This document shows positions 34,470 to 43,745 of a DNA stretch of 47,561 nt, one piece after another (within the stretch, counting starts at the first letter, position 1; each line of letters begins with the position of its first letter). The position numbers were made by a program, and so were the translations under genes. Location: positions 1 through 47,561 of the forward strand of contig CAYLKO010000014.1 of the NCBI GenBank assembly GCA_964384525.1, read 5' to 3'. The DNA comes from SHZI01 sp964384525. Its GTDB lineage: Bacteria; Pseudomonadota; Gammaproteobacteria; Steroidobacterales; GCA-2729495. A model generated the notes under the pieces. That model searched no databases and had not been told where the DNA came from. It saw nothing but the letters and a program-made list of their open reading frames with translations.

Positions 34470-36368
34470 CTATCGACCCACGATCTGCAGGAGGTTCTGG
34501 AACAGGCCATCGGCCACGCTGATCACCTTGCTGGCCGCCAGATAGGATTGCTGGTAGCGCAACATGTTGGCAGCCTCCTCATCCAGGTTTACGCCGGAGA
34601 CATTCTCCAGGTCGATCTCCGCTTGTTGGCGCAGCGCCTCCTGGATGTTGATGTCGCTTTTGGCACGGTTGGCCGCCGAGCCCACCGAGGCCACGATGCC
34701 GGCGCCTAGATCCTGCAGCGACTGCGTGCCGCCGCCAAAGAAGCCCTGCCGGGCCACCGCTGCCAGTTCCAGGATGTTGGCGTTGTCCCCGCTGCCCGGC
34801 GCCGCACCAGACACGGTGAAGCGATCACCCGCCTGGGGCGTGCCGCTGACCTGGGCCGTCCAGCCGGCAAAGCTGATGTCGCCGCCGCTGGTGTACGGGA
34901 AGGGACCGACGGTATCGGCGCCACCACCGGTAAACACGCGGTAGGAATTCGGTGTGTCGAACACGATCTGCGCCGGCGTCAGCAGCTTGGGATCGTGGAT
35001 GTCGGTGACGACCGGCGTGCTGACTGCCGCCTGGGAGGTGTTGGCGCTGCTTGCGCTGGACATCAGCGGCGCTGCGGCGGCCACTTCCTCCGGGCTGCCC
35101 AGTGCCACGCGCAGATCGGTGGTGGCATTGGCGCCCGGGCGGACCAGAAAGCGGTCGCCCGCGGCGACGCCGGCCGAGGCGCTGATCGACAACCCGTCGA
35201 ACTGCAGCGGGTTGGCCGTCGTGCCGGCGCCGGTGGCCGGCCCGTTGGCGCCGGTGCGCCGGTACGCACCCGCCCCGGCGGCGCCATAGAAGCGCCCGAC
35301 CTAGTAGCGGCCGGCCAGACCGCTGGCATCGCTGATGGTTGCCGAGAGCGTGGCGCTGCCGTTGTTGGTGGTTGCCGCCGACACCAGCGGCGTGGTGCTG
35401 GTGTAGAAGTCGCCACCCAGGTTGCCGTTCAGGTCTACACCCCGGGCATGCTGGGCATTCATGCCGGCGGCAAGCCCCGCCGCGAGCTGCCCCAGATCCT
35501 GACGGGCCTTGTCGAGGACATCATTGCGGAAGGCCAGCAGGCCGCCAAGCGTGCCGCCGCTGACGCGCGTCGAAATATCCTGCGCACTTCCGCCGCTGTC
35601 GACGGCGAGCTGCAGGCGGGTGCCATCCAGTGGATCGGGGATCGTGGTCAGGCGGGAAGTGAGGCCGCCCAGCACCAGCGATTGACCGCTGCCGACAAAG
35701 ATGGAAACCGAACCATCCTTCTGCGGGACGGTCGTGATGTCGATCTGGCCGCCGAGGGCCTTGAGGAGTTCATCCCGCTGGTCGAGCAGGCTCGGCCCCG
35801 CCGAAGCCCCGGCTGCCGAGATCTGTTCGTTGACCTTGGCGATCCGGCCGGCGAGGTCGTTGACGGTTGCGGCGGCATTCTTCAGCCGGCCATCGATCTC
35901 CGTGCCAAGGCCATTCAACTGTGATTCGAGCTGCCGGAAGCGCGTGGCGAGGTTGTCGCCCTCGAGCAGGAGCTGCTGGCGCTGGGTGATCGAGGTCGGA
36001 TCCCGGCCCACGGCCTCCACCTGGTCGAAGAAACGCTGCATCGAGGTGTTGATGCCCGTATCCGGGTTGCCGAGGATCCCGTCCAGGCGGGACGTGAAGT
36101 TGCCATAGGTGACGGAACGTTGCTCCAGTGAGGTGGAGTTCCGCAGGTTGTCCGTCAGGTACTGGTCGTAGACCCGCGTGATGTCCGCAATGGCCACGCC
36201 GGCGCCGATCGTGAAGCGGCCATTCGGCGTGCCCGGCAATTCCACGAAATCGGCCCGCTGGCGCACGTAGCCCGGCGTATTCACGTTGGCGATGTTGTTG
36301 CTGGTGGTCTGCAGGGCCCGCTGGGAGGCCAGCAGGGCTGTCAGGCCATTGGTAATGGTGCCGCTCAT
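34470..36368 (-). pseudogene. flgK: Hook-associated protein 1 FlgK, interrupted by in-frame TAG
   Basis: The frame from 36368 encodes a normal FlgK N-terminus (MSGTITNGLTALLASQRALQ, NNIANVNTPGYVRQRADFVE) and then meets TAG at 35303-35301, codon 356. Downstream codons remain in the same frame to 34470 and encode the rest of FlgK (LQFDGLSISASAGVAAGDRF, ending MLRYQQSYLAASKVISVADG and LFQNLLQIVGR). The full frame has 632 sense codons plus one TAG, the usual FlgK length. Local context is AGRY-stop-VGRFYG. A CAG to TAG transition would explain it, since FlgK relatives often have a polar residue there. If real, FlgK would be cut before its essential C-terminal helix and filaments could not form unless the stop is suppressed. 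A sequencing error is the main alternative. Confidence 0.9.
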
Positions 36369-36402
36369 GGACTACTCACAATCTGCACGTGCAGGTCCGT
36401 GC

Positions 36403-37329
36403 TCACAGGTAGGTCGGCACATTGGCGGCCTCCTTGAGCGGGGCATCGCCGGTGCCGAGGATGGGGCTGGCAATGATGGCGCTGATCTTTTCTGCATAAC
36501 GCGGGTCGGTGGCATAGCCGGCCGACTGCAGACGTTCGGCATAAACATCAGCGTTGCCGCCGGCTTGCAGGGCATCGCTGTAGCGCGGATTGGTCTGCAG
36601 GAAGCGGACATAATCCTCGAAGCCCGCCTCCAGATCCGGATAGGCACGGAACTGGGCGCGCTGGGGCCTGGGCAGGCCATCTTCGAATTCCATGGTCGTG
36701 ACCGTGACGCGTTCCCCGGCCCAGCTCCGGTCGGCCTTGATGCCGAAGAGGTTGTTGCCGCTGATGCCGGCGTCGTCGCGGATCTGCCGCTGTCCCCAGC
36801 CGGTTTCGAGCGCCGCCTGGGCGACGATGGCGCGGGGATTCACGCCGAGCTTTTCTCCGGCCCGGACCGCCAGCGGCCAGACTTGCCGCACGAAGTCGTC
36901 GCGGCTGTCGGGGCGGAAGTCGTCGCGGTTCATGCTGATGGTGGGTGGTGCCTGAGTGGATGTTGCCGGCGCCGGCATGGTCGGAACCGCCATCGGCCGT
37001 ACCGGCATGCTGAAGTTGCCGTCGGTCGCCGGCGCCGCGATGCCAGCAGCGCCGGAGAGCTGGCGCACCATGAGATCACCCAGGCCCAGACCCTTGCCGC
37101 GGGTCATTTCCATGGCGATCTGCTTGTCGAACATTTCTTCGTAGGTCGTGTCGTGCTTTTCGCCGAGCACGGCATTGGCGTCGCGCATGCTCTTCAGCAT
37201 CATCTGCACGAACAGCGCCTCGAACTGGCGGGCCGCCTCCCGCGTCGCCTCGGGCGAGTGCGCGGACGCCGCTGACTTGAGCTGTGACAGCCCCTGGAAA
37301 TCGTTGTAAGTCGTGATGGGTATGGCCAT
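36403..37329 (-). CDS. flgJ: Flagellar rod cap / peptidoglycan hydrolase FlgJ
   Basis: This 308-residue two-domain FlgJ has an N-terminal rod-cap domain (about 25-105, with AARQFEALFVQMMLKSMRDA and YEEMFDKQIAMEMTRGKGLG) and a C-terminal glucosaminidase domain (about 155-300). The probable catalytic Glu is in AQAALETGWGQR, followed by GNNLFGIKADRSWAGERV and YATDPRYAEKISAII. It cuts a hole in peptidoglycan for the rod and caps its growth. It begins 9 nt after flgI. The linker is Ala/Pro/Met-rich. Confidence 0.96.
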   Translation of the reverse strand: MAIPITTYNDFQGLSQLKSAASAHSPEATREAARQFEALFVQMMLKSMRDANAVLGEKHDTTYEEMFDKQIAMEMTRGKGLGLGDLMVRQLSGAAGIAAPATDGNFSMPVRPMAVPTMPAPATSTQAPPTISMNRDDFRPDSRDDFVRQVWPLAVRAGEKLGVNPRAIVAQAALETGWGQRQIRDDAGISGNNLFGIKADRSWAGERVTVTTMEFEDGLPRPQRAQFRAYPDLEAGFEDYVRFLQTNPRYSDALQAGGNADVYAERLQSAGYATDPRYAEKISAIIASPILGTGDAPLKEAANVPTYL

Positions 37330-37338
37330 GCGACTTGC

Positions 37339-38478
37339 TCAGATCACGATCAACTCGGCCTGCAAGGCGCCGGCCTGCCGCAGGGCTTCGAGGATCGCAA
37401 CCAGATCGCCCGGGGCGGCGCCCACCTGGTTCACGGCCTGCACGATGTCGTTCAGTTCGACACCGGGCTTGAACAGGAACATGCGGTTGTCACCCTGGGT
37501 GACGCTGATGCTGGAATCCGGCGTGACCACGGTGTTGCCGGTCTGGCTGAAGGGTTGCGGCTGGCTCACGTTGAAATCTTCGGTGATCGAGACCACCAGC
37601 GAGCCATGGGATACGGCAGCCGGCGCCACATGCACGCTGGCATTGATCACCACCGTGCCAGTTCGCGAATTGACGATCACCCGCGCGGGTGCGTCGCCGG
37701 GCGTGACCTGCAGATTCTCGATCGTGGAGACGAGGCTCATGCGATCGGCCTGACTGGCCGGCGCCCGTACCTGCACGGACATCGGGTCCAGCGACCGGGC
37801 CGTGCCGGCCCCCAGCAAGCCGTTGATGGTGTCCGCAAGCCGCGTGGAGGTCGTGAAGTCCGGGCGGTGCAGGTTCAGGGTGAGCACATCCGCACTGCCG
37901 ATCTGCGTTGGTACCTCGCGCTCCACCGTGGCGCCATTGGGAATCCGGCCGACGCTGGGGACGTTGATGGAAATCTTCGAGCCATCCTTGCCCGACATGC
38001 CGAGGCCGCCCACCGCAAGGTTGCCCTGCGCCATGGCGTACACCTGGCCGTCCAGCCCCTTCATCGGCGTGAGCAGCAACGTGCCGCCACGCAGGCTCTT
38101 GGCATTCGCGATCGACGACACGGTCACGTCGATGTTCTGTCCGGCCTTGGAAAACGCCGGCAGGTCGGCACTGACCGCGACGGCTGCAATGTTCTTCAGC
38201 TGCAGGCTGGTGCCGGGCGGTATCGACACGCCGAGACGCTCCAGCATGTTGATGAGGGACTGGGTCGTGAACGGCGCCTGCGTGGTCTGGTCGCCGGTGC
38301 CGTCCAGGCCGACGACAAGACCGTAACCAACCAGCTGGTTCTGGCGCACGCCACCGACCGTGGCCAGATCCTTGATCCGTTCCGCCTGGGCGCCTTCCAT
38401 GTGCAGGATGAGCGCCAGCATGGCGCCCGCCAGCAGGAAGAGGGTGTGCAGCCGCAGCTGTTCGCGTTGCTTGTTCAT
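37339..38478 (-). CDS. flgI: Flagellar P-ring protein FlgI
   Basis: This 379-residue periplasmic protein has a signal peptide (LHTLFLLAGAMLALILHMEG, cleaved near AQAERIKD). The family hallmark follows: RIKDLATVGGVRQNQLVGYG and LVVGLDGTGDQTTQAPFTTQ. The C-terminus includes LNDIVQAVNQVGAAPGDLVA. FlgI polymerises with help from FlgA to form the P-ring bushing. The start at 38478 gives the proper signal peptide. The longer in-frame extension overlaps flgH and is a spurious reading. It begins 17 nt after flgH. Confidence 0.97.
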   Translation of the reverse strand: MNKQREQLRLHTLFLLAGAMLALILHMEGAQAERIKDLATVGGVRQNQLVGYGLVVGLDGTGDQTTQAPFTTQSLINMLERLGVSIPPGTSLQLKNIAAVAVSADLPAFSKAGQNIDVTVSSIANAKSLRGGTLLLTPMKGLDGQVYAMAQGNLAVGGLGMSGKDGSKISINVPSVGRIPNGATVEREVPTQIGSADVLTLNLHRPDFTTSTRLADTINGLLGAGTARSLDPMSVQVRAPASQADRMSLVSTIENLQVTPGDAPARVIVNSRTGTVVINASVHVAPAAVSHGSLVVSITEDFNVSQPQPFSQTGNTVVTPDSSISVTQGDNRMFLFKPGVELNDIVQAVNQVGAAPGDLVAILEALRQAGALQAELIVI

Positions 38479-38495
38479 GGTGTTTTCGATCCGTG

Positions 38496-39182
38496 CTAGA
38501 GGGGCCACAGCTTCATGAAGAAGCGGGTCAGGAGGCCTGGCCGGTTGGCATCGGCGAGTGTGCCGCTGCCGCTGTAGGTGATGCGGGCGTCGGCCACCTT
38601 GAAAGACGGCACGGAATTGTCGGGACCGATGTCCACCGGGCGCACGATGCCCGAGATCTGCAGGAATTCCTTGCCCTGGTTCAGCGTCAGCCATTTCTCG
38701 CCACGCACCAGCAGGTTGCCGTTGGGATAGACATCCGCCACGGTCACCGTGATGTCGCCATCCAGCCGGTTGCTCTGGCTGCTGTTGCCGGAGCCGCCGA
38801 ATTCCTGGGCGGTGCTCCACTTGTTGTTCAGGATCGGATCGCCGTTGCTGGTGACGACGCCGCCAAGCAGGGTCGGCGCACCGGTGTCGATGGAGGAATC
38901 CTTCTTGGCACCGGTGCTGGCACTCTTCGAGGCCTGGGTGCGCTCGGCGAGGCGAATCGTCACGGTGTCGCCGATGCGCCGGGCCTTGACGTCGTCGAAC
39001 AGGGCGAGGCCGCGTGCGGGCTGGTAGATCGTGCCGCTGGTGACCGGCTGGCTGCCGTAATTGACCGGCGCTGTCGGCGGGTACTCGCCGGGCGTCGCGC
39101 CCAGATGCACCGACGAGCAGGCACCCAGCAGCAGCGCGCCGGCGATGACAGCGGGAAGGGCACAGATCATTGGCAGCTTCAT
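38496..39182 (-). CDS. flgH: Flagellar L-ring lipoprotein FlgH
   Basis: This protein is about 228 residues, with a lipoprotein signal peptide ending in the lipobox LLLGACSS (acylated Cys22 from the ATG at 39182). YQPARGLALFDDVKARRIGD, TVTIRLAERTQASKSAST and GIVRPVDIGPDNSVPSFKVA are FlgH hallmarks. It forms the outer-membrane ring. A GTG at 39191, overlapping the flgG stop as GTGA, is an alternative start adding three residues. Neither has a clear Shine-Dalgarno, so coupling with flgG is likely. Confidence 0.95.
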   Translation of the reverse strand: MKLPMICALPAVIAGALLLGACSSVHLGATPGEYPPTAPVNYGSQPVTSGTIYQPARGLALFDDVKARRIGDTVTIRLAERTQASKSASTGAKKDSSIDTGAPTLLGGVVTSNGDPILNNKWSTAQEFGGSGNSSQSNRLDGDITVTVADVYPNGNLLVRGEKWLTLNQGKEFLQISGIVRPVDIGPDNSVPSFKVADARITYSGSGTLADANRPGLLTRFFMKLWPL

Positions 39183-39187
39183 GATGT

Positions 39188-39970
39188 TCACAGGTTGTTG
39201 TTCAGGTACTGCAGCATCTGGTCGCTGGTCGAGATGGCCTTCGAGTTCATCTCGTAGGCGCGCTGGGTTTCGATCATGCTCACCAGCTCCTCGACGACGT
39301 TGACGTTGGAACTCTCCAGCGATCCCTGCACCAGCGTGCCGACCCCCTCGATGCCGGGGTTGGCAACCTGGGGCGAGCCGCTCGCCGCGGTTTCGACGAA
39401 CAGGTTCTGGCCCTTCGGTTGCAGGCCGGCCGGGTTGACGAAATCGGCCAGTTGCAGCGTGCCGAGTTGCGTGGGGGCGGTCTGGCCGGGCAGGGTGGCC
39501 TGCACCGTGCCATCGAGGCCGATGGTGATCGACTGGGCATTGGCGGGTATCTGCAGCGCCGGTTGCACTTCATAACCATTGGCCGTGACGAGCCGGCCCT
39601 CGGCGTCGACCTTGAACGAGCCGTCGCGGGTGTAGCCGAGGCTGCCGTCGGGCTCCAGTACCTGGAAGAAGCCACGGCCCTGGATCAGCACGTCGAGTGC
39701 ATTGCCGGTCTGCAGGGCGGAGCCCTGGGTGAAGGACTTCTCCGTGGAAACCACGCGCACGCCGGTACCCACTGTCAAACCCGTCGGGCTCTGGGTGTCC
39801 TGGGAGGTGGCGCCACCGGCCTGATTGACGTTCTGGTACAGCAGATCCTCGAACACCGCGCGGCCGCGCTTGAAACCGGTGGTGTTGACGTTGGCAAGGT
39901 TGTTGGACACGACGGTCATGCGCGTCTGTTGCGCATCGAGGCCGGTCTTGGCTACCCACAGTGCTTCCAT
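39188..39970 (-). CDS. flgG: Flagellar distal rod protein FlgG
   Basis: This 260-residue protein begins MEALWVAKTGLDAQQTRMTV with the rod/hook lead NNLANVNTTGFKRGRAVFED. The core SLGYTRDGSFKVDAEGRLVT and C-terminus NVNVVEELVSMIETQRAYEM are highly conserved in FlgG. It builds the distal rod and connects to the hook. It starts 30 nt after flgF. No anomaly was seen. Confidence 0.97.
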   Translation of the reverse strand: MEALWVAKTGLDAQQTRMTVVSNNLANVNTTGFKRGRAVFEDLLYQNVNQAGGATSQDTQSPTGLTVGTGVRVVSTEKSFTQGSALQTGNALDVLIQGRGFFQVLEPDGSLGYTRDGSFKVDAEGRLVTANGYEVQPALQIPANAQSITIGLDGTVQATLPGQTAPTQLGTLQLADFVNPAGLQPKGQNLFVETAASGSPQVANPGIEGVGTLVQGSLESSNVNVVEELVSMIETQRAYEMNSKAISTSDQMLQYLNNNL

Positions 39971-40000
39971 GTTCGTTGCTCCTGATTAGTGAGGCTGGCG

Positions 40001-40744
40001 TCAGCCATTCATGCGGATCAGCCGGGCACTGGCCGCGTCGAGTTCATCGGCGGTGTTCATCGCCCGTACCTGCATTTCGTAGTGGCGCGAGGTCTCGATC
40101 ATGTCGGCCAGCGCTTCGGCGGCATTCACGTTGCTCGACTCCAGCTGCCCGCTGGCCACGCGGACCGCTGCATCCGGACTGGCCGCGCTGCCATCGCGCA
40201 GGGCAAAGAGGCCATTGCCGCTGCGGACCATGTCCCCGGCCGGCGGGTTGCCCAGCTTGAGACGGTCGACCTCGGCCAGGGATTCCGGCGACTGGCCCTT
40301 GGGCACGATCGATATCTGGCCATCGGCGCCGATGAACAGCGACTCGTACGGGGGAATGGCGATCGGCCCGCCATTGCCCTGGATCTGCAGCCCGGCCGCC
40401 GTTTCGAGGATGCCGTTGGCGTTGACGTGCAGATCCCCGGCACGGGTATAAGCCTCGTTGCCGTCCGCGTCCTGCACCACGAGCCAGCCCGGACCCTGAA
40501 GGGCCACATCCAGGTCCCGGCCGGTCGGTTGCGCCTGGCCTTGGCGCGTGTTCCACAATTCCGGTTCCTGCACGGCGTTCACGCGGCTCGGCAGCCCGGC
40601 ACCGGGGATGGGCGCGCTCTCGAGCAGGTTGCGCATCGCCCGAAAGCCGGTTGTGGAGATGTTGGCCAGGTTGTGGCTGGTGGTTGCCTGGGCCTGCATC
40701 GCGGCCCGGGCGCCCGACATCGCCACATAGATGAGTTTGTCCAT
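40001..40744 (-). CDS. flgF: Flagellar proximal rod protein FlgF
   Basis: This 247-residue protein begins MDKLIYVAMSGARAAMQAQA with NLANISTTGFRAMRNLLESA. The middle has YTRAGDLHVNANGILETAAG and the C-terminus NVNAAEALADMIETSRHYEM. These are FlgF patterns, shorter than FlgG and lacking its distal-rod-specific N-terminal stretch. FlgF is a proximal rod subunit. It begins 18 nt after flgE. Confidence 0.96.
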   Translation of the reverse strand: MDKLIYVAMSGARAAMQAQATTSHNLANISTTGFRAMRNLLESAPIPGAGLPSRVNAVQEPELWNTRQGQAQPTGRDLDVALQGPGWLVVQDADGNEAYTRAGDLHVNANGILETAAGLQIQGNGGPIAIPPYESLFIGADGQISIVPKGQSPESLAEVDRLKLGNPPAGDMVRSGNGLFALRDGSAASPDAAVRVASGQLESSNVNAAEALADMIETSRHYEMQVRAMNTADELDAASARLIRMNG

Positions 40745-40762
40745 GGGTCAAGCACCTGCCGA

Positions 40763-41962
40763 TCAGCGGATGTTGATGATGGTCTGCGTGATGGTGTCCT
40801 GCGTGGAGATCACCTGCGCATTGGCCTGGAAGAGCCGCTGGGCGGTGATCAGCCGCACCAGCTGTTCGGTCAGGTCGACGTTCGAGGTTTCCAGCGCCCC
40901 TGATTGCAGCAGGCCGAAATTCGACTCCGTGGCCTCGCCCCGCTGGGCGATGCCGGAGCTGAAGGTTTCCTGGAAGGAGGTGTCGCTGATCTTCTGCAGG
41001 CCTTCCGGATTGGAGAAGTTCGCCAGGGCCACCTTGCCCAGCGTGAGCGACTGGCCGTTGGAGAAGCGCGCGAACACCACGCCGGTCTGGTCGATCTCGA
41101 GGCCACGCAGGCGGCCTTCAGCCTGGCCATCCGGGTTGATGTTGTTCACGGCGAAGTTGGAACCGTACTGGGTGGTGTTGCCGAGGTTGAGGCCGACGAC
41201 GAGGGGATTGGCGCCATTCGTCTGCGGGACTGCCGGGAAGGTGATCCTGCCGGCGGGCGGTGTGGCGATGGTGCCGGTCGAGTTGAAGGTGAATGGCTGG
41301 CCGGTGCCGACCACATTGCCATCGACGCTCATGTTCACGTCCCATCCGCCAGCCGTCTTGGAGAAGAAGTAGGTGGCCTTGTGCGAGACGCCGAGCGAAT
41401 CGAACAGCACGGTGGACGTGCTCTGGTTGTAGGACAGCGGATTGTTCGGGTCGAAGGTTGGCACCGAGGGCGGCGAGGCATTGCCGGGCAGGTTGATGTT
41501 CATGTCCACATCGGTGCTGGCCACCGGCGGAGCCGTCTTGGCGGTAATGACCAGATCACTGAGCGCACCCTGGTTGAAGTCACCGGTGCCAGGTTCGTAC
41601 TGGTAGATCTGCAGGCGTTCGCCCTCGGCGTTCTGCACGACGCCATTGGCGTCCAGGCCGAAGGCGCCGACGCGCGAGTAAAGCAGGCTGCCGTTGTCGT
41701 TGGTGATGAAGAAGCCGTTGCCGCTGATCGCGAGGTCCAGCTGCCGCGCCGTGATCTCGACGTTGCCCTGGGTGAATTCCTGCCGGACGTCGGTCAGGCG
41801 CACGCCATTGCCGATGCCTATCGAATCGCCCGAGAACACGTCGGCAAATTCACCACGGGAACTCTTGAATCCGGTGGTGTTGGCATTGGCAACGTTGTTC
41901 GACGTGATCTGCAGGTCCGTGGAGGCGGCGTTCAGGCCGCTCAATGCGATCTGGAATGACAT
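40763..41962 (-). CDS. flgE: Flagellar hook protein FlgE
   Basis: This 399-residue hook subunit begins MSFQIALSGLNAASTDLQIT with NNVANANTTGFKSSRGEFAD. Central D1/D2 domains include GVRLTDVRQEFTQGNVEITA and LLYSRVGAFGLDANGVVQNA. The C-terminal D0 is NVDLTEQLVRLITAQRLFQA. It polymerises into the universal joint; length is measured by FliK. It starts 12 nt after flgD, and GAAGGAGC-type sequence before the ATG is a plausible ribosome site. Confidence 0.97.
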   Translation of the reverse strand: MSFQIALSGLNAASTDLQITSNNVANANTTGFKSSRGEFADVFSGDSIGIGNGVRLTDVRQEFTQGNVEITARQLDLAISGNGFFITNDNGSLLYSRVGAFGLDANGVVQNAEGERLQIYQYEPGTGDFNQGALSDLVITAKTAPPVASTDVDMNINLPGNASPPSVPTFDPNNPLSYNQSTSTVLFDSLGVSHKATYFFSKTAGGWDVNMSVDGNVVGTGQPFTFNSTGTIATPPAGRITFPAVPQTNGANPLVVGLNLGNTTQYGSNFAVNNINPDGQAEGRLRGLEIDQTGVVFARFSNGQSLTLGKVALANFSNPEGLQKISDTSFQETFSSGIAQRGEATESNFGLLQSGALETSNVDLTEQLVRLITAQRLFQANAQVISTQDTITQTIINIR

Positions 41963-41974
41963 GGGTGAAGCTCC

Positions 41975-42655
41975 TTACATGATTGCCTTGACGTCAGACA
42001 GGCGCACGGTGGCGCCGCCGTCAGTCCGGATTTGTGAACCGCTGCCGTTGCCCGAGAGCGTGACGCTCTCGACCTTCGACGCGACGTAGGTGGTGAGGGC
42101 CGTGGCGGTGTTGCCGCTCTCGATCGCAGCCGTGAACCGGTAGCGTCCGGCAGGAGCGGCCTCGCCGTTGGCCAGGGTCCCGTCCCACGAGAAGTTGCTC
42201 AAGCCGGCTTGCTGGCTCCCCAGCGGCAGTTCGCGCACCGGCTCGCCGGCACTGTTGTAGACGCGGACCACGGCGGCGGACGTTGCATATGGCAGATCGA
42301 CGCCGCCGTTTATCGCCTGGCTGCCGTCGAAGTTGCCGGCATCGCTTTCGGTGAGCACGGTTCGGCCGACCAGGGACGCTGCCTGCAGCGCCTGCCCGGA
42401 ATTGAAGGCGCTCGTCAGGCTGGCCACCGACTTCGTCATGTCGGCGATCCCGCTGACGGTGCTGAACTGGGCCATCTGGCCGATGAATTCGCCGTTTTCC
42501 ATCGGCTTCAGCGGATCCTGGTTGCGCAGCTGCTGGATCATCAGGGCCAGGAAATCTTCCTGGCCAAGCTCCTTGCTCGCCTTGCGTTGGCCGGCGCCGG
42601 ACAGCTGCAGGCCGGCCAGGTCCAGATCCGAATTGGGTTGGGTGATCGCAGTCAC
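41975..42655 (-). CDS. flgD: Flagellar hook cap / basal-body rod modification protein FlgD
   Basis: This 226-residue protein has the FlgD N-terminal domain (LGQEDFLALMIQQLRNQDPL, then KPMENGEFIGQMAQFSTVSG) and a C-terminal Ig/tudor-like part (VRVYNSAGEPVRELPLGSQQ, NFSWDGTLANGEAAPAGRYR). It caps the growing hook. It starts 10 nt after flgC and is of ordinary length. Confidence 0.97.
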   Translation of the reverse strand: MTAITQPNSDLDLAGLQLSGAGQRKASKELGQEDFLALMIQQLRNQDPLKPMENGEFIGQMAQFSTVSGIADMTKSVASLTSAFNSGQALQAASLVGRTVLTESDAGNFDGSQAINGGVDLPYATSAAVVRVYNSAGEPVRELPLGSQQAGLSNFSWDGTLANGEAAPAGRYRFTAAIESGNTATALTTYVASKVESVTLSGNGSGSQIRTDGGATVRLSDVKAIM

Positions 42656-42665
42656 GGGTTACTCC

Positions 42666-43106
42666 TTACTGGCCGAGTGACAGGGTTCTGAGCAGGAGTT
42701 CCTTGGAGGTGCTCAGAACCTCCACGTTGTTCTGATACGAGCGGGAGGCGGAAATCATGTTCACCAGCTCATCCACGGGATTGACGTTGGAGCGGTAGAT
42801 GTAGCCATCGGCATCGGCGAGCGGATTACCCGGGTCATGCACTTTTGCTGGTGGCGTACTGGTTTCCACGATGCCGGCCACGCGCACGCCGGCGCTGGCG
42901 GCTCCGGTGGTGGCATCGGTGGCAGGTCCGGCAATGCCGGCGCTCTCCATGGCCGTCTGGAACACCGGCTGCCGGGATCTATAGGCCGTCTCGGCGCTGC
43001 CGGTCACGGTATTGGCGTTGGCCAGGTTGCTGGCCGTGGTATTCAAGCGCACCGACTGGGCGCTCATGGCCGAGCCGGCGATATCAAAGATGCGAAAGAG
43101 TCCCAT
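42666..43106 (-). CDS. flgC: Flagellar proximal rod protein FlgC
   Basis: This 146-residue protein begins MGLFRIFDIAGSAMSAQSVR with LNTTASNLANANTVTGSAET, and the C-terminus YIYRSNVNPVDELVNMISAS is typical. FlgC is a rod subunit. It lies 2 nt after flgB, implying co-translation. Length and motifs are standard. Confidence 0.97.
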   Translation of the reverse strand: MGLFRIFDIAGSAMSAQSVRLNTTASNLANANTVTGSAETAYRSRQPVFQTAMESAGIAGPATDATTGAASAGVRVAGIVETSTPPAKVHDPGNPLADADGYIYRSNVNPVDELVNMISASRSYQNNVEVLSTSKELLLRTLSLGQ

Positions 43107-43108
43107 GA

Positions 43109-43522
43109 TCAGCGACCTCCGGTGATGGCATCCCGCAGGCCGCGGATGCGGGCCGACAGGAAGGTGAGGGTGGCCTGGTAGCGCACCGTGGTATCGGCAA
43201 TGGCGGCGTTCTCCTTCTGGGAGTCGACCGTGTTGCCGTCGAGCGAGGGCTGGTTCGGGACCCGATATAAAGGAGTGGTGGTGTTGGTCCCGATGCCGGC
43301 AATCTGCAGGTGGCCCTGGCGGGTGGTTGCCATCGGCAGATCGCCACCGAGGCCGGGCGCCTGTTCGGCCGCCTGCATGGCCGACTGAAAGTCGATATCC
43401 CGTGCCTGGTAGCCAGGCGTATCGGCATTGGCCACGTTGGCGGCCAGCAATTCCAGGCGCTGGTTGGCCAGCCCGAGGGCGCGGGTCTGCAGGTCAAACT
43501 GTGAGTTGATATCCAGTGGCAT
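43109..43522 (-). CDS. flgB: Flagellar proximal rod protein FlgB
   Basis: This 137-residue protein begins MPLDINSQFDLQTRALGLAN with LLAANVANADTPGYQARDID, both FlgB hallmarks, and ends ATLTFLSARIRGLRDAITGG. FlgB is the first rod subunit of the hook-rod operon. The ATG at 43522 lies about 40 nt from the predicted sigma-54 transcription start (43562). Longer in-frame starts lie upstream of that promoter and are excluded. Confidence 0.96.
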   Translation of the reverse strand: MPLDINSQFDLQTRALGLANQRLELLAANVANADTPGYQARDIDFQSAMQAAEQAPGLGGDLPMATTRQGHLQIAGIGTNTTTPLYRVPNQPSLDGNTVDSQKENAAIADTTVRYQATLTFLSARIRGLRDAITGGR

Positions 43523-43572
43523 GGTCGTTCCGTCGCTGTCGTGACCTCGGATGTCTTGTTGCCTGTGGTCCA

Positions 43573-43588
43573 TGCAAGCGACGTGCCA
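43573..43588 (-). promoter_or_regulatory. Sigma-54 promoter for the flgBCDEFGHIJKL operon
   Basis: The minus-strand sequence is TGGCACG-TCGC-TTGCA, an exact consensus with GG at 43587-43586 and GC at 43575-43574, 10 nt apart. The start is predicted near 43562. The site lies in the 251-bp flgB-flgA divergent region, about 160 bp from the opposing flgA promoter, so one activator site between them could serve both. Confidence 0.9.
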
Positions 43589-43745
43589 GTCGAGGAAGTC
43601 GTGGGGAAGCTGGTGTGCTTGCAGTGGCTGTCCGGCCGCTGCAACCCCCGGACTGCACGGACGGCGGCAAAGCCCGGCCGGCAAAGCGGCAAATCCGTGC
43701 CGCTTCCTCGTGGCGACTCTCCGGTGGCGGATACCGGACACCGGC

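Noticed and set aside
35301..35303. Frameshift as the cause of the split flgK
   Set aside because: The two parts are in the same frame (distance divisible by three) and the intervening codons read as FlgK, so a substitution to TAG is the simpler reading.
35301..35303. TAG as a pyrrolysine codon
   Set aside because: FlgK is not a known pyrrolysine protein and no pyl genes are visible in the window.
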